Notes: generated from the sequence alone by a model not told the origin. 64,000 bases of DNA from Pedobacter indicus (GCF_003449035.1 NZ_QRGB01000001.1:682001-746000), one strand, 5' to 3'; counted from the first letter of the stretch, positions 24,859 through 34,828 are shown. Program-made: numbers and translations.

Positions 24859-26904
24859 ATGAATAAGTTTTTTTCACTAACAGGAAGTATCCTTTGCTTT
24901 TTGTTCATTTTAACATCTTGCGAGGAAACATCTACGAACAATTCCTCGGCGACAACTGCGGGTGACCGGGAGTTTGCAGATCTTCAGGTTTTGAGCTATG
25001 AAGTGCCCGGCTGGGATAATTTGGATGATAAACAAAAAGAATTAGCGTATTATCTATACGAAGCATCATTGTCAGGGAGAGATATTATCTATGACCAACG
25101 TGGAAAATACAACCTGTTAATCCGAAAAACGATTGAAGGGATCTGGGAAAGCCCTGAGATAGATCACAACGATGAGGAGTGGGGTCTTTTCCGCGTCTAT
25201 GCAGGTCAAGTATGGTTTGCTAACGGTATTTATCATCATTACTCAAATGATAAGTTTTCACCAGGCTTCAGTAAAGAGTATTTTGTTAAACTCGTGAAAA
25301 CAGCTGACTCAACCCGTCTGCCACTTCAAAACGGAGAGACGGTTGATGACCTCGTTGCGAAATTAGAAACTATTATCTTTGATGCTACATTCATGCCCAA
25401 GATGGTAAACCTAACTGCGGGGATCGACAATGTTCGGGAGTCCGCAAATAATTTCTACGAGGGTGTTACTGCCGATGAGGTCGAAGCATTTTATGCCGGG
25501 TTTCCTCAAAGTGACCACGAACCCGAGTGGGGATTGAATAGCAAAGTGGTTAAAGAGAATGGAGAAGTTGTCGAGAAGGTATGGAAATCCGGAGGTATGT
25601 ACGGTGAAGCGATTGATAAGATGATTTTCTGGCTTGAAAAAGCAGTGAATGTTGCAGAGAATGACCAACAAAAGAATTCGTTGCAATTATTAATAGAATA
25701 TTATAAGACAGGCGACCTAAAGAAATGGGATGAATACAATATTTCTTGGGTAAAGGATACAACAAGTGTGATCGACTTTGCCAATGGTTTTATTGAAGTA
25801 TATAACGATGCGCTGGGTATCAAAGGGAGTTTCGAGAGTGTTTTATCCCTAAGAGACTTTGAGACTACCAAGCGTATCAAAGCAATAGCTGACGAAGCGC
25901 AATGGTTTGAAGATAATTCGCCCTTGATCCCGGAACACAAAAAGAAAGAAGTTAAAGGGATCAGCGCCAAAGCCATTACCGTTATTGTGGAGTCTGGCGA
26001 TGCTGCACCAAGCACACCAATCGGGATAAACTTGCCTAACTCAGACTGGATTCGAAAAGAATATGGATCAAAATCGGTATCTCTGAGCAATATCATTCAT
26101 GCTTATAATGAAAGCAGCGCCAGTAGTGGGTTTTTGGAAGAGTTCGTGAGTGACCAAGCGGTAATCGACCGAATGAAAAAACACGGCAACCTAGCGAGTG
26201 ACCTCCATACCGATATGCATGAATGTATCGGGCACGCTTCGGGACAGATCAATCCAGGCGTAGGGACACCTGATAAAACACTTAAAACTTACGCATCCAC
26301 GCTAGAAGAAGCGCGCGCAGATTTGGTGGCGTTGTACTACCTATTGGATGAGAAACTAATAGAAATCGGTGTGATGGAGTCTCTTGATGTCGGCAAAGCA
26401 GAATACGATAGCTATATGATGAATGGCTTAATGACCCAATTATCGCGTTTAAAACTTGGTGACAACATTGAGGAATCACATATGCGGAATCGTGCCCTCA
26501 ATGCCTACTGGGTATATGAAAAAGGGAAGGAAGATAATGTTGTCGAGTTCATAACCAAAGACAATAAAACCTATGTTCAGATCAATGACTACGAAAAATT
26601 GCGCGAGCTATTTGGTGAGTTGCTGCGAGAAATACAGCGTATTAAATCCGAAGGCGATTATGAAGCGGGCAAGGCTCTGGTTGAAACTTACGGGGTAAAA
26701 GTTGATCACGAATTGCATAAAGAAGTTTTAGATCGCTACGAAAGCCTGAACCTAAAACCTTATAAAGGCTTTATACAACCTCGATTAGTAGCAGAAACCC
26801 AAGACGGTAAGGTTGTCAATGTAAAATTGGAATACCCAAGCTCATTCTTCGATCAAATGATAGAGTACGGCAAAAACTATTCATTTTTGCCAGTAGCGAA
26901 CTAA
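24859..26904 (+). CDS. dipeptidyl-peptidase III (M49), lipoprotein
   Basis: 681 residues with a lipoprotein signal ending ILTSC. The M49 zinc motif HECIGH is at 454-459 and the second motif EEARAD at 483-488 gives the third zinc ligand. The enzyme removes dipeptides from short peptide N-termini; export predicts a role in using extracellular or periplasmic peptides. Most Bacteroidetes homologs are also exported. Followed by a good terminator. Confidence 0.95.
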   Translation: MNKFFSLTGSILCFLFILTSCEETSTNNSSATTAGDREFADLQVLSYEVPGWDNLDDKQKELAYYLYEASLSGRDIIYDQRGKYNLLIRKTIEGIWESPEIDHNDEEWGLFRVYAGQVWFANGIYHHYSNDKFSPGFSKEYFVKLVKTADSTRLPLQNGETVDDLVAKLETIIFDATFMPKMVNLTAGIDNVRESANNFYEGVTADEVEAFYAGFPQSDHEPEWGLNSKVVKENGEVVEKVWKSGGMYGEAIDKMIFWLEKAVNVAENDQQKNSLQLLIEYYKTGDLKKWDEYNISWVKDTTSVIDFANGFIEVYNDALGIKGSFESVLSLRDFETTKRIKAIADEAQWFEDNSPLIPEHKKKEVKGISAKAITVIVESGDAAPSTPIGINLPNSDWIRKEYGSKSVSLSNIIHAYNESSASSGFLEEFVSDQAVIDRMKKHGNLASDLHTDMHECIGHASGQINPGVGTPDKTLKTYASTLEEARADLVALYYLLDEKLIEIGVMESLDVGKAEYDSYMMNGLMTQLSRLKLGDNIEESHMRNRALNAYWVYEKGKEDNVVEFITKDNKTYVQINDYEKLRELFGELLREIQRIKSEGDYEAGKALVETYGVKVDHELHKEVLDRYESLNLKPYKGFIQPRLVAETQDGKVVNVKLEYPSSFFDQMIEYGKNYSFLPVAN

Positions 26905-26926
26905 TGCTTTAACAATATATCGTACG

Positions 26927-26968
26927 AAAAGACCATCCCGATAAATATAGGAGATGGTCTTTTTTTAT
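26927..26968 (+). terminator. intrinsic terminator after DPP III
   Basis: Arms 26927-26937 and 26953-26963 pair perfectly (AAAAGACCATC with GATGGTCTTTT) and run into a T tract. The xseA promoter box follows within 11 bp. Confidence 0.92.
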
Positions 26969-26973
26969 ATTCT

Positions 26974-26981
26974 TATCTTTG
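26974..26981 (+). promoter_or_regulatory. -7 promoter box of xseA
   Basis: TATCTTTG matches TAnnTTTG; predicted start near 26988, leaving a leader of about 12 nt before the ATG at 27000. Confidence 0.55.
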
Positions 26982-26999
26982 AGTTAAGATTGCCCTTAC

Positions 27000-28247
27000 A
27001 TGGAAGAGCCTTTACAACGAAAAATCTTTAGCTTGTCACAAGTAGCAACGAGTATCCAGAAGACGCTGGCGGCCAGATACCAGAGTGCTTATTGGGTAAA
27101 GGCAGAAATAAACAAACTGAACCATTATTCACATTCTGGTCATTGTTATCCTGATTTGGTTGAAAAAAAAGAAGGCAAGGTGATCGCTGAAATGCGGTCG
27201 ATATTATGGAAAAGTGATTTTTATATTATTAATCAACGCTTTCTTGACACCTTGCAAGAGCCTTTGAAAGACGGGATAATGGTCTTAATGTTGGTCAATA
27301 TTGCTTTTGACCCGGTTTACGGCATTAGCCTGCGGATTTTGGATATCGACCCCTCTTTTTCCTTGGGCGAGCTTGCCAAAGAAAAGCAAGCATCCATCGC
27401 CAGGCTACAAAAAGAAAATATCTTCAATGCAAATAAAGCATTAGTGTTTCCCGTACTGCCTAAGCGATTGGCCATTATTTCTGTTGAAACCAGTAAGGGT
27501 TATGCCGATTTTGTCAAAATCATCGACAATAACCCATATGCTTACAAGTTTGAATATCGATTGTTTCCCGCATTGCTGCAAGGGGATAAAGCAGTTCAAT
27601 CGATCGTCGACCAGCTCAAGAGTATTGAGAAGGTATTGGATCAGTTCGATGCCGTGGCGATCATACGTGGAGGTGGCGGAGAAATTGGTCTGGCCTGTTA
27701 TAATCATTATGAGCTAGCGAAAGCTATTGCAACTTTCCCGCTTCCTGTTCTTACTGGCATCGGACATTCTACAAACGAAACCGTGAGTGAAATGGTTGCA
27801 TTTAAAAACGCAATTACGCCCAGCGAATTAGCTGATATGTTGATCCAGCGTTTCCACGAATTTGCTGTGCCGGTCGTGGAGGCTGAAGAATATCTGAAAA
27901 CAGGCATTATAAACCTTCTGAAAGAAAAGAATACAGAGCTAGATCTGCTAGTTCGTCAGTTTCAGTTGACCAGTCAGCATTTAATAAGGCTCGAGAACAC
28001 CGCACTTTCTACTTTTAGTGCTTCCTTGCGGTTATTGGCAAAACAGCACATCTCCACAGCAGGCAAAACATTGGATTCTACAGAGGTTCAGGTTAAGCTC
28101 CTCAGTCCCGAAAATGTGCTAAAAAGAGGCTTTTCCCTGACTTATCAAAACGGGATAATTATTAAAAACCTAAGCGAATTAGATAGAACGGTGACATTAA
28201 CCACGAAACTTCATGATGGCGAAGTTGAGAGTACAATTATTTCTTAG
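27000..28247 (+). CDS. xseA: exodeoxyribonuclease VII large subunit
   Basis: 415 residues. N-terminal OB-fold (SLSQVATSIQKTLAARYQSAYWVKAEI) binds DNA; the catalytic domain contains AIIRGGGGEIGLACYNHYELAKA and PVLTGIGHSTNETVSEMVA, the XseA signatures; the C-terminal half is a long helical region that binds several XseB copies. The complex degrades single-stranded DNA in both directions. xseB follows after 11 bp. Confidence 0.95.
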   Translation: MEEPLQRKIFSLSQVATSIQKTLAARYQSAYWVKAEINKLNHYSHSGHCYPDLVEKKEGKVIAEMRSILWKSDFYIINQRFLDTLQEPLKDGIMVLMLVNIAFDPVYGISLRILDIDPSFSLGELAKEKQASIARLQKENIFNANKALVFPVLPKRLAIISVETSKGYADFVKIIDNNPYAYKFEYRLFPALLQGDKAVQSIVDQLKSIEKVLDQFDAVAIIRGGGGEIGLACYNHYELAKAIATFPLPVLTGIGHSTNETVSEMVAFKNAITPSELADMLIQRFHEFAVPVVEAEEYLKTGIINLLKEKNTELDLLVRQFQLTSQHLIRLENTALSTFSASLRLLAKQHISTAGKTLDSTEVQVKLLSPENVLKRGFSLTYQNGIIIKNLSELDRTVTLTTKLHDGEVESTIIS

Positions 28248-28258
28248 AAAGAATATAT

Positions 28259-28456
28259 ATGGCAGATAAAATTACATATACTGAAGCTTTTGATGAATTA
28301 CAGTCGATTATATCTCACCTGGAAAGAGGGGATATCCCTGTTGACGAATTGGCTGCTAAAGTAAAAAGAGCGTCCCTGTTAATCGAAGTATGCCGTACAA
28401 AACTTACGGCAACAGAAGAAGAGGTAAAGCGTGTTATAGACCAGTTGCCGGAATGA
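28259..28456 (+). CDS. xseB: exodeoxyribonuclease VII small subunit
   Basis: 65 residues, helical hairpin with the family's TYTEAFDELQSIISHLERGD start and the ERASLL-like segment KVKRASLLIEVCRTKL. It coats the XseA stalk. Same transcript as xseA. Confidence 0.94.
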   Translation: MADKITYTEAFDELQSIISHLERGDIPVDELAAKVKRASLLIEVCRTKLTATEEEVKRVIDQLPE

Positions 28457-28553
28457 ATCAACCGGATTAAGTTGATCTGAAAAACTAGTACCATTGGTTT
28501 AAACATGTTTCACCTGATGGAGGAAAACAAGCTAAACCGTTTCGTACTTTTAT

Positions 28554-28576
28554 CGCATTTTTCATCGAAAAATGCG
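28554..28576. repeat. 10-bp perfect inverted repeat with 3-base loop
   Basis: CGCATTTTTC (28554-28563) and its complement (28567-28576) lie between xseB and the convergent lactonase gene. No good T tract follows in either direction, so terminator function is uncertain. The remaining 190 bp between the genes show nothing else. Confidence 0.5.
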
Positions 28577-28648
28577 GATGTAATGCGGGAGCGTTCCACT
28601 AACATTCCGCAATGGACTATACCAAGTTATCACCAATTTATCCGGAAA

Positions 28649-29788
28649 TTAATGGGCAAATTTTAAGCATACCGGTTTGTGGATGCTGATTTTTTCTGAG
28701 GTCTCGCTCAATAGTCCCGTCTCTTGGTCACGGAGAAAAACAGTTATGTCATTTGTGTTTTGATTAGCCACCAACAAAAACTTGCCGGAGGGATCGATCG
28801 CGAAATTTCTTGGTGTTTCGCCTCCCGAAGATTGGCGACCGACATAACTAAGTTGCCCATCTGTTGGGTTAACTTTAAAGATAATAATTTCATTTAACTC
28901 CAGCCGGTTTGATCCATAGAGAAACTTTCCATCGGGGGATACATGAATATCTGCAGCCGCGAACTTGCCGGCGAAATCGTCGGGAACGATTGATTCTTTT
29001 TGTTTTTCAGTCAGTACCCCGTCTTCATAATCAAACACTGTAATGTCGCCATTTAATTCGTTGATGAAATAGGCATGCTGCCCATTCGGGTGAAAAGTGA
29101 AATGACGGGGACCGCTATTTTCAGGTAACGTGGAAACCTTCAGGTTGTTGGTGTCCAATGGAAAAGATTCCTGGTTGACATTTAATGGATAACCTGTTAT
29201 TTCGCTGGTTCCCAAATTTGTAACGAACAGGGTGTTGTTGTCCGGGGATACAGCAGCAGCGTGCATTCGTGTTGGGCCTTCCTTGCCGTTGACTATATTT
29301 CCTTTATGGTAAATGGCTTGTATATCGTTGCTTAATGAGCCATCTTCCAAGATTGGAACTGCGGCTAAACTCCCGCTTCCGTAGTTTGCTGTAAAGACAT
29401 AAGTCCCGGTTGAGTCGATTGATATATAGCAGGGGCCGTCACCGCCGGAAGATACCTTGTTCAAGAACTCCATTTTTCCAGATTTCTGATCGAAATTGTA
29501 TGCGTAAACCGTGCCTATGGAATCTTTACCCCATTCTGATACTGCATACACTTGTTTCAAATCAGGTGAAAGTGTGAGGAAAGATGGGTTGTCGATGCCG
29601 GTTAATTCGTTTTTGTAAGTAAGCGTCCCGCTATCAGTATCAAAAGTATAAACGTAAATGTCTGCATGGTCACCCGAGCCGGTATATGTCCCGATAAGCA
29701 AGGTGAGTTTCCCTTGTGATGGGTCGGTGGAAGTAGTCGCCATATTACAAGACGAAAGTAAAATACAAACAACAATAAGAGTTCTCAT
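28649..29788 (-). CDS. lactonase-family beta-propeller lipoprotein
   Basis: 379 residues from the ATG at 29788. Lipoprotein signal VCILLSSC, then a seven-bladed propeller of the YbhE/Pgl type (LLIGTYTGSGDHADIYVY; GPRHFTFHPNGQHAYFINE; ISPDGKFLY-like repeats). Cytoplasmic relatives hydrolyse 6-phosphogluconolactone; an exported one must act on a different lactone or have another role such as binding. The longer frame begins with TTG inside the promoter box and is rejected. Confidence 0.88.
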   Translation of the reverse strand: MRTLIVVCILLSSCNMATTSTDPSQGKLTLLIGTYTGSGDHADIYVYTFDTDSGTLTYKNELTGIDNPSFLTLSPDLKQVYAVSEWGKDSIGTVYAYNFDQKSGKMEFLNKVSSGGDGPCYISIDSTGTYVFTANYGSGSLAAVPILEDGSLSNDIQAIYHKGNIVNGKEGPTRMHAAAVSPDNNTLFVTNLGTSEITGYPLNVNQESFPLDTNNLKVSTLPENSGPRHFTFHPNGQHAYFINELNGDITVFDYEDGVLTEKQKESIVPDDFAGKFAAADIHVSPDGKFLYGSNRLELNEIIIFKVNPTDGQLSYVGRQSSGGETPRNFAIDPSGKFLLVANQNTNDITVFLRDQETGLLSETSEKISIHKPVCLKFAH

Positions 29789-29812
29789 AATCTTTTTATT
29801 ATGCTTCACAGT

Positions 29813-29844
29813 CAAACTTAGCTTTTTGACGTTAATTTCTGCAA
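29813..29844 (-). promoter_or_regulatory. promoter of the lactonase gene
   Basis: Minus-strand TAAGTTTG (29820-29813) with an upstream TTG (29844-29842) 21 bp away, within the usual -33/-7 spacing. The predicted start is near 29807, 19 nt before the ATG. Confidence 0.65.
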
Positions 29845-29973
29845 TTTTTCTTCGTTAAAATGAATGGTTTTCTTGTTTTATAACTACTACTTAATATTAA
29901 TATATTTTAATATAATACAAATATTACATTTTAATGGACTGATAATCAGATGTATGATTGCGATATAATAACT

Positions 29974-30026
29974 TATGTTTGTCAGCGTTATATGATATTA
30001 GATGCTAATAACTATATTAGTTATTA
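29974..30026 (+). promoter_or_regulatory. SusC promoter and leader with two overlapping hairpins
   Basis: TATGTTTG (29974-29981) is a -7 box, giving a leader of about 68 nt. In it, TATTAG-N3-CTAATA (29996-30010) and TAATAACTA-N3-TAGTTATTA (30006-30026) are both perfect, but share bases 30006-30010 and cannot form together. They may control susC mRNA or bind a regulator. Confidence 0.45.
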
Positions 30027-30055
30027 ATATTTTTAACCCTATAAAAAACTAAATT

Positions 30056-33000
30056 ATGGAAAAAAAGCTGCCGATTCAGGTTCACGTCATCCTGTTTTTT
30101 CTTTTAGCGTATTGCAATTCGCTGTTTGCACAAAACACCAATGTTGCAGGAAAAGTTACCGATGCTAGTGGTCAGGGTTTACAGGCCATTAGTGTCCAAG
30201 TTATAGGATCAACGACTGGAACAAGCACCGATGCCGATGGGAATTTTGCCATCAGTGCAGGTGCAACAGATTCTCTTTTGTTCTCTTCGGTAGGCTACGT
30301 TTCGCAAACGATCGGCATCAACAACCGAACGACTATCACCATACAGATGTCGGAAGACACAAAAGTTCTAAGTGATGTCGTCGTAACGGCGCTCGGTATT
30401 GAGCGTTCGGCAAAGAGTTTGTCTTATTCGACAACTAATATTTCGGCAGATGAGTTGACCGAGGTGAAAGGCCCTACCTTACTAAATTCTCTAGCCGGAA
30501 AGGCGGCGGGGGTCGTAGTTTCTCAGGGTGCGGGTGGACCTGGTTCAAACCCGAGGATCGTTCTGCGCGGGAACAAATCGATTGTCGGGGATAATCAGCC
30601 CCTTTATGTAGTTGACGGGGTTCCGATCGGTGGGTTTGCCGATTATAATCCAGAAGATATAGCCAGTTTGCAAGTGCTGCAGGGTGCATCTGCGGCGGCT
30701 CTGTATGGTAGCCAGGCGGCAAACGGGGTGATTTTGATTACCACCAAGAAAGGGCAGTTTGGGACGACTTCAGTCGATTTTTCATCGTCGACTATGTTCG
30801 ATAACCCATTGGTGCTGCCAGAACTGCAAACATCGTATGGGCAGGGTCTCGGAGGTGAGGCAGTAGAAGGCATTAACGATAGCTGGGGGCCGAAGATCAA
30901 TAATGGTAGCGATCGGCATATTAAAGAGTTTTTCGAGACAGGTCAGAACTTTATCAATAGCATCTCGATAAGTAGTGGCAATCAAGTAAGCAGAGCGTTC
31001 TTGTCCTATTCGAATACGAATTCAAAATCTGTAATACCAAACTATGGCTTTAAAAGGGATAATTTTACCGTTAGAGGGACGAGTGAGATTTTGGACGGTA
31101 AGGTTGAACTTGAGGCAGGCTTGAACTATATTAAGAGTAAAACGGAAAACCAAAATGCCTCTTCCTGGTACAATAGTCCGATGTTCGGGTTGTATTTATT
31201 CCCGATGGGAGATGATATGTCAAAATACTCTCCAAATGGGGGTGGTGTGTGGGATGAGCGCCGCCATATGTATGTGCAGAACTGGCCATACATTAAAAAC
31301 GAACATAGTTCTAATCAGAATCCTTATTGGATTACCAATCGTTTACAAAATGATCAATTGCGGGATCGGACGGTTTTTACGGCTTCCGCAAAATGGAATA
31401 TCACGGATTGGGTAAATGTACAAGCCAGAACAACCTTGAACCGGTATTCAGGGGACGTAGAATATCGTTATGCTGCTACTTCGGACCCAACCTCGATTGG
31501 AGCAAACGGTGCTTATACCAAAGAAGTTTCTAACGGCGAAGACCTGTATTCTGATCTTCTTATTTCTGCCAACCGATCGCTCAATGATGATTTAACATTG
31601 AATGCGGTGTTGGGGGCAAGCAATACAGTGGAGAGTTATCGAAGTTTTTATAACGGAACAGACGGTGCTCTGACGACTTTATCGTATCCGAACTACTTTT
31701 CAGTTTACGCATTAACAGGGAATTTTGTGAAGACGGAGTCTCAAAGAAAAGAAGTTTCAAGAGCCGTTTTTGCGACTGCTACTTTCGGTATCAAAGAAAC
31801 TCTCTATATTGATGCGACAGCTAGAAACGAATGGTCGTCGACTGTAGATGAGGCTTTCTTTTATCCATCGGTTGGTTTCTCATATATTCTTTCGGAAAAT
31901 TTAGCGCCAAGTGAAACGGTTAGTTTTATTAAGCTGCGAGCAACCTATGCTGAAGTTGGGAATAGTTTGCCTTTTGGCGCGGCGGAGCGTTCGCCAAATT
32001 ATAGTTTGAGCCCAGATGGGAACGTGATCGGCCGTCCAAACCTACCGTTCTTTAGTGGTACCGACACCACAAGCCTGAAACCTGAAAGAACAAAGTCGCT
32101 CGAATTTGGTGCTGAGATGCGCTTTTTTAATGATAAAGTGAATTTCAATATCACGTATTATGATGCAACGACACGAGATCAGGTGTTTACGATTACGGCA
32201 CCTTCGGGGGCTGGCGCCACAAGCTTCTGGATTAACGGCGGAACCATCCAAAACCGAGGTATCGAAGCTTATGCCAGCTATAATGGTAAATTTGGTGAGT
32301 TGCAATGGACACCAAGCCTAAACTTTACCAGAAACACCAACCGTATTAAGGAGCTTAGTGACTTATTAACTACCGACCGCTTTGTATTAGCGAGTGCCAA
32401 CAGGTTAACTAATTTGTACTTAGTACGTCCGGGAAGCGATTTGCTGGGCGACCGAGAATATGCTGCCTATCACGATATTTATGGGAAAAAGTACCTCTAT
32501 AACGAGGATGGATCCCATCAGGTCAACGCCGCCGGCTTGCCTTTGCTTTCTGCACAGGATAACCAGTATATTGGTAATGCCAATCCGGACTTTCTGTTAA
32601 ACTTTAATAACCAATTTAGGTACAAGAACTTCAATCTCTCGTTTTTGATTGATAGCCGGTTTGGAGGGTTGGTAGCTTCTTCAACTGAACAGTGGCTAGA
32701 CTATAAAGGGCTTTCAAAGCGGAGTGGGGAGGCCCGAGATAACGGCGGTGTGATGGTAAATGGGAATCTGATTGATGCTGAAACATACTATGGATACATT
32801 TCTGCCAAAGCAGACTATGGTGCAGCGGCCAGTGAGTATACGTACAGCTCGACGAACATTCGCCTTCGTGAGTTTTCAATTGGTTATACCTTCGATGATC
32901 TAGGCGACACGTTCAAAAATATCAACGTTTCGTTGGTCGGTCGTAATCTATTCTTTCTTCATAAGAAAGCGCCCTTCGATCCCGAGTTGGCGTTGGGAAC

Positions 33001-33082
33001 AGCTAATGGAAGTCAAGGGTTCGAATCGTTTCAGATCCCTTCGCTCCGGTCCTTTGGTCTAACATTAAGGGTAGGATTATAA
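30056..33082 (+). CDS. SusC/RagA TonB-linked outer-membrane transporter
   Basis: 1008 residues: signal peptide ending SLFAQ, a carboxypeptidase-like regulatory domain (VAGKVTDASGQGLQAISVQV) at about 25-105, then a TonB plug with the SusC signature VVVTALG and QPLYVVDGVPIGG, and a 22-strand barrel ending TLRVGL. Takes up glycans or peptides across the outer membrane with the SusD partner 29 bp downstream. No dedicated glycosidase is in the same transcript, so the ligand is unknown. The N-terminus lacks the STN signalling domain used with FecR-type anti-sigma factors. Confidence 0.95.
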   Translation: MEKKLPIQVHVILFFLLAYCNSLFAQNTNVAGKVTDASGQGLQAISVQVIGSTTGTSTDADGNFAISAGATDSLLFSSVGYVSQTIGINNRTTITIQMSEDTKVLSDVVVTALGIERSAKSLSYSTTNISADELTEVKGPTLLNSLAGKAAGVVVSQGAGGPGSNPRIVLRGNKSIVGDNQPLYVVDGVPIGGFADYNPEDIASLQVLQGASAAALYGSQAANGVILITTKKGQFGTTSVDFSSSTMFDNPLVLPELQTSYGQGLGGEAVEGINDSWGPKINNGSDRHIKEFFETGQNFINSISISSGNQVSRAFLSYSNTNSKSVIPNYGFKRDNFTVRGTSEILDGKVELEAGLNYIKSKTENQNASSWYNSPMFGLYLFPMGDDMSKYSPNGGGVWDERRHMYVQNWPYIKNEHSSNQNPYWITNRLQNDQLRDRTVFTASAKWNITDWVNVQARTTLNRYSGDVEYRYAATSDPTSIGANGAYTKEVSNGEDLYSDLLISANRSLNDDLTLNAVLGASNTVESYRSFYNGTDGALTTLSYPNYFSVYALTGNFVKTESQRKEVSRAVFATATFGIKETLYIDATARNEWSSTVDEAFFYPSVGFSYILSENLAPSETVSFIKLRATYAEVGNSLPFGAAERSPNYSLSPDGNVIGRPNLPFFSGTDTTSLKPERTKSLEFGAEMRFFNDKVNFNITYYDATTRDQVFTITAPSGAGATSFWINGGTIQNRGIEAYASYNGKFGELQWTPSLNFTRNTNRIKELSDLLTTDRFVLASANRLTNLYLVRPGSDLLGDREYAAYHDIYGKKYLYNEDGSHQVNAAGLPLLSAQDNQYIGNANPDFLLNFNNQFRYKNFNLSFLIDSRFGGLVASSTEQWLDYKGLSKRSGEARDNGGVMVNGNLIDAETYYGYISAKADYGAAASEYTYSSTNIRLREFSIGYTFDDLGDTFKNINVSLVGRNLFFLHKKAPFDPELALGTANGSQGFESFQIPSLRSFGLTLRVGL

Positions 33083-33111
33083 AATTGTCGGATTTTAAAT
33101 AAAATATAGCG

Positions 33112-34698
33112 ATGAACTATTTAATAAATAAAATAAATCTTAAAATGCTGGCGATTATAGCTTTTGTTCTTGTCGCCCAGTCGTGTACTGAAGATTTTGA
33201 AGGTTTGAATCAGGATCAAAAACTGATCTCTGATAAAGATTTGCAACAAGATGCCAATGATGGTGGATTTTTATTGCCAACGATGATGAATAATATCATC
33301 AGCACCACAACATCTGAACAGACACAGCAAAACCTGCAAGCCGAATCATATGCAAATTACTTAGAGGCACCCAGTAATTTTATTGGGAATGTTAACCCGA
33401 CCACTTATGTAACCCGAGGTATTTGGCCAGGGTCATGGACGGTAAGTACCAATGGGGTGATGAATAATTGGGTGCAGATGAAAAAGAAAGGGATCGATGA
33501 GAAATACCCAGATTTATATGCCATAGCATTGATTATTAAAGTCGCTGCTGGGCATCGGTTGGTTGACACCTTTGGGCCATATCCATACACCGAATATGGG
33601 TTAACAGCTGAACCGGAATGGGACTCGCCTGAGGCTTCTTATACGGCATTTTTTGAGGATCTTGATATTGCGGTAGCTAGTCTTCAAGCTGCCGAAGCTG
33701 AAGATCCCGCCAGAGATGACATCCGGTTTAAAAAATGGGATCGATCAAGTTTTCAAGGCAATTACCCTCGATGGATCAAGCTGGCAAATACCTTACGTCT
33801 GAGATTAGCGATTCGACTTTCTGAAATTGATCCTCAAAAAGCACGCGCAGAGGCGGAGAAGGCAGTTGATCCTGCGAACGGCGGCGTAATAGGAGAAGAT
33901 GAAGGATCTTTTTCGGTAAAAGGAGCAGCAAAGAATCCACATTTCGTAATGAGCAATGAATGGTCTGATACACGCGTGTCAGCCGCTGTAATCACCTATC
34001 TGCAAGGCTTTGGTGATCCGCGCTTGGAAGCGTATGCGCTGCCAGCAACTGATCCTGCGCTGAATGGAGCTTACCGAGGTATCCGTCCGGGAGTCGATAG
34101 GCCGACAAAGACGGTTTACGAAAACTATTCAAAGTACAATGTCCTGGAGTCAGACCCTATGAAAATTGTAGACGTTGCTGAAAGTTACTTTTTAAGAGCA
34201 GAAGGAGCATTGCGAGGTTGGAATATGGGAGGACAAACAGCTGATTTTTTCTATAAGGAAGGTATCCGCGTATCGTTTGCTGCAAATGAAGTGGCAGGGA
34301 TTGACGAATATTTGGAAAGCGTCAGTACGCAAATAGCCTATGTCGACCCAAAACGCAGTGACTATAACAGTCCGCCATTGACGGATGTGACGGTGAAATG
34401 GAACGAGGGCCTTTCTTTTGAGAAGAAGTTAGAGAAAATTATCACTCAGAAATGGATTGCCATGTTTCCAGAAGGTACGGAAGCTTGGTCCGAATTTCGT
34501 AGAACAGGCTATCCAAAACTATATCCAATCATGGCATCAAAGAATCCGTTGTTGCCTCAGGGCACATTTATTAAACGCTTAACATATCCCGTAGCGGTGG
34601 TTTCAAGCAGTCAGGCCGCTTACGATGCTGCCGTGGCTGCACATTTAGGTGGACGTGACGATGAAGACGTCACCTTTTATTGGATGAAAGACGAGTAA
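33112..34698 (+). CDS. SusD/RagB-type nutrient-binding lipoprotein (SusD-like 2 group)
   Basis: 528 residues, lipoprotein signal VLVAQSC. TPR-like helices and RWIKLANTLRLRLAIRLSE mark the SusD-like 2 subgroup (relatives often named starch-binding associating with outer membrane), which usually pairs with the VVVTALG type of SusC, as here. C-terminal QKWIAMFPEGTEAWSEFRRTGYP is the family's conserved end. It caps the SusC barrel and captures ligand. Followed by a strong terminator. Confidence 0.94.
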   Translation: MNYLINKINLKMLAIIAFVLVAQSCTEDFEGLNQDQKLISDKDLQQDANDGGFLLPTMMNNIISTTTSEQTQQNLQAESYANYLEAPSNFIGNVNPTTYVTRGIWPGSWTVSTNGVMNNWVQMKKKGIDEKYPDLYAIALIIKVAAGHRLVDTFGPYPYTEYGLTAEPEWDSPEASYTAFFEDLDIAVASLQAAEAEDPARDDIRFKKWDRSSFQGNYPRWIKLANTLRLRLAIRLSEIDPQKARAEAEKAVDPANGGVIGEDEGSFSVKGAAKNPHFVMSNEWSDTRVSAAVITYLQGFGDPRLEAYALPATDPALNGAYRGIRPGVDRPTKTVYENYSKYNVLESDPMKIVDVAESYFLRAEGALRGWNMGGQTADFFYKEGIRVSFAANEVAGIDEYLESVSTQIAYVDPKRSDYNSPPLTDVTVKWNEGLSFEKKLEKIITQKWIAMFPEGTEAWSEFRRTGYPKLYPIMASKNPLLPQGTFIKRLTYPVAVVSSSQAAYDAAVAAHLGGRDDEDVTFYWMKDE

Positions 34699-34707
34699 CA
34701 GAAAAAA

Positions 34708-34758
34708 AGAGGTCAATGGCCGTGGCTGTCTGTCAGGACCATTGACCTCTTTTCCTTC
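34708..34758 (+). terminator. intrinsic terminator after SusD
   Basis: AAGAGGTCAATGG pairs with CCATTGACCTCTT across a 19-base loop and is followed by TTTCCTTCTT. It isolates the SusCD transcript from kdgK. Confidence 0.9.
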
Positions 34759-34828
34759 TTGATTTTATCTTTTTTACTTTGAGCGTTATAGTTTGCAAAT
34801 CTGAAAATAATAGGTAACTTTAATCTCT

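Noticed and set aside
28554-28576. Terminator for xseB
   Set aside because: Perfect stem but no adequate T tract; kept only as an inverted repeat.
30474-30985. Antisense ORFs within the SusC gene
   Set aside because: Shadows of a well-conserved SusC frame, with no start context or recognisable domain. The same holds for antisense ORFs in argD, argC, DPP III, GH92 and DUF4954.
30056-34698. Complete polysaccharide utilisation locus around the first SusC/D
   Set aside because: No glycosidase, lyase or regulator in the same transcript; a strong terminator separates kdgK.
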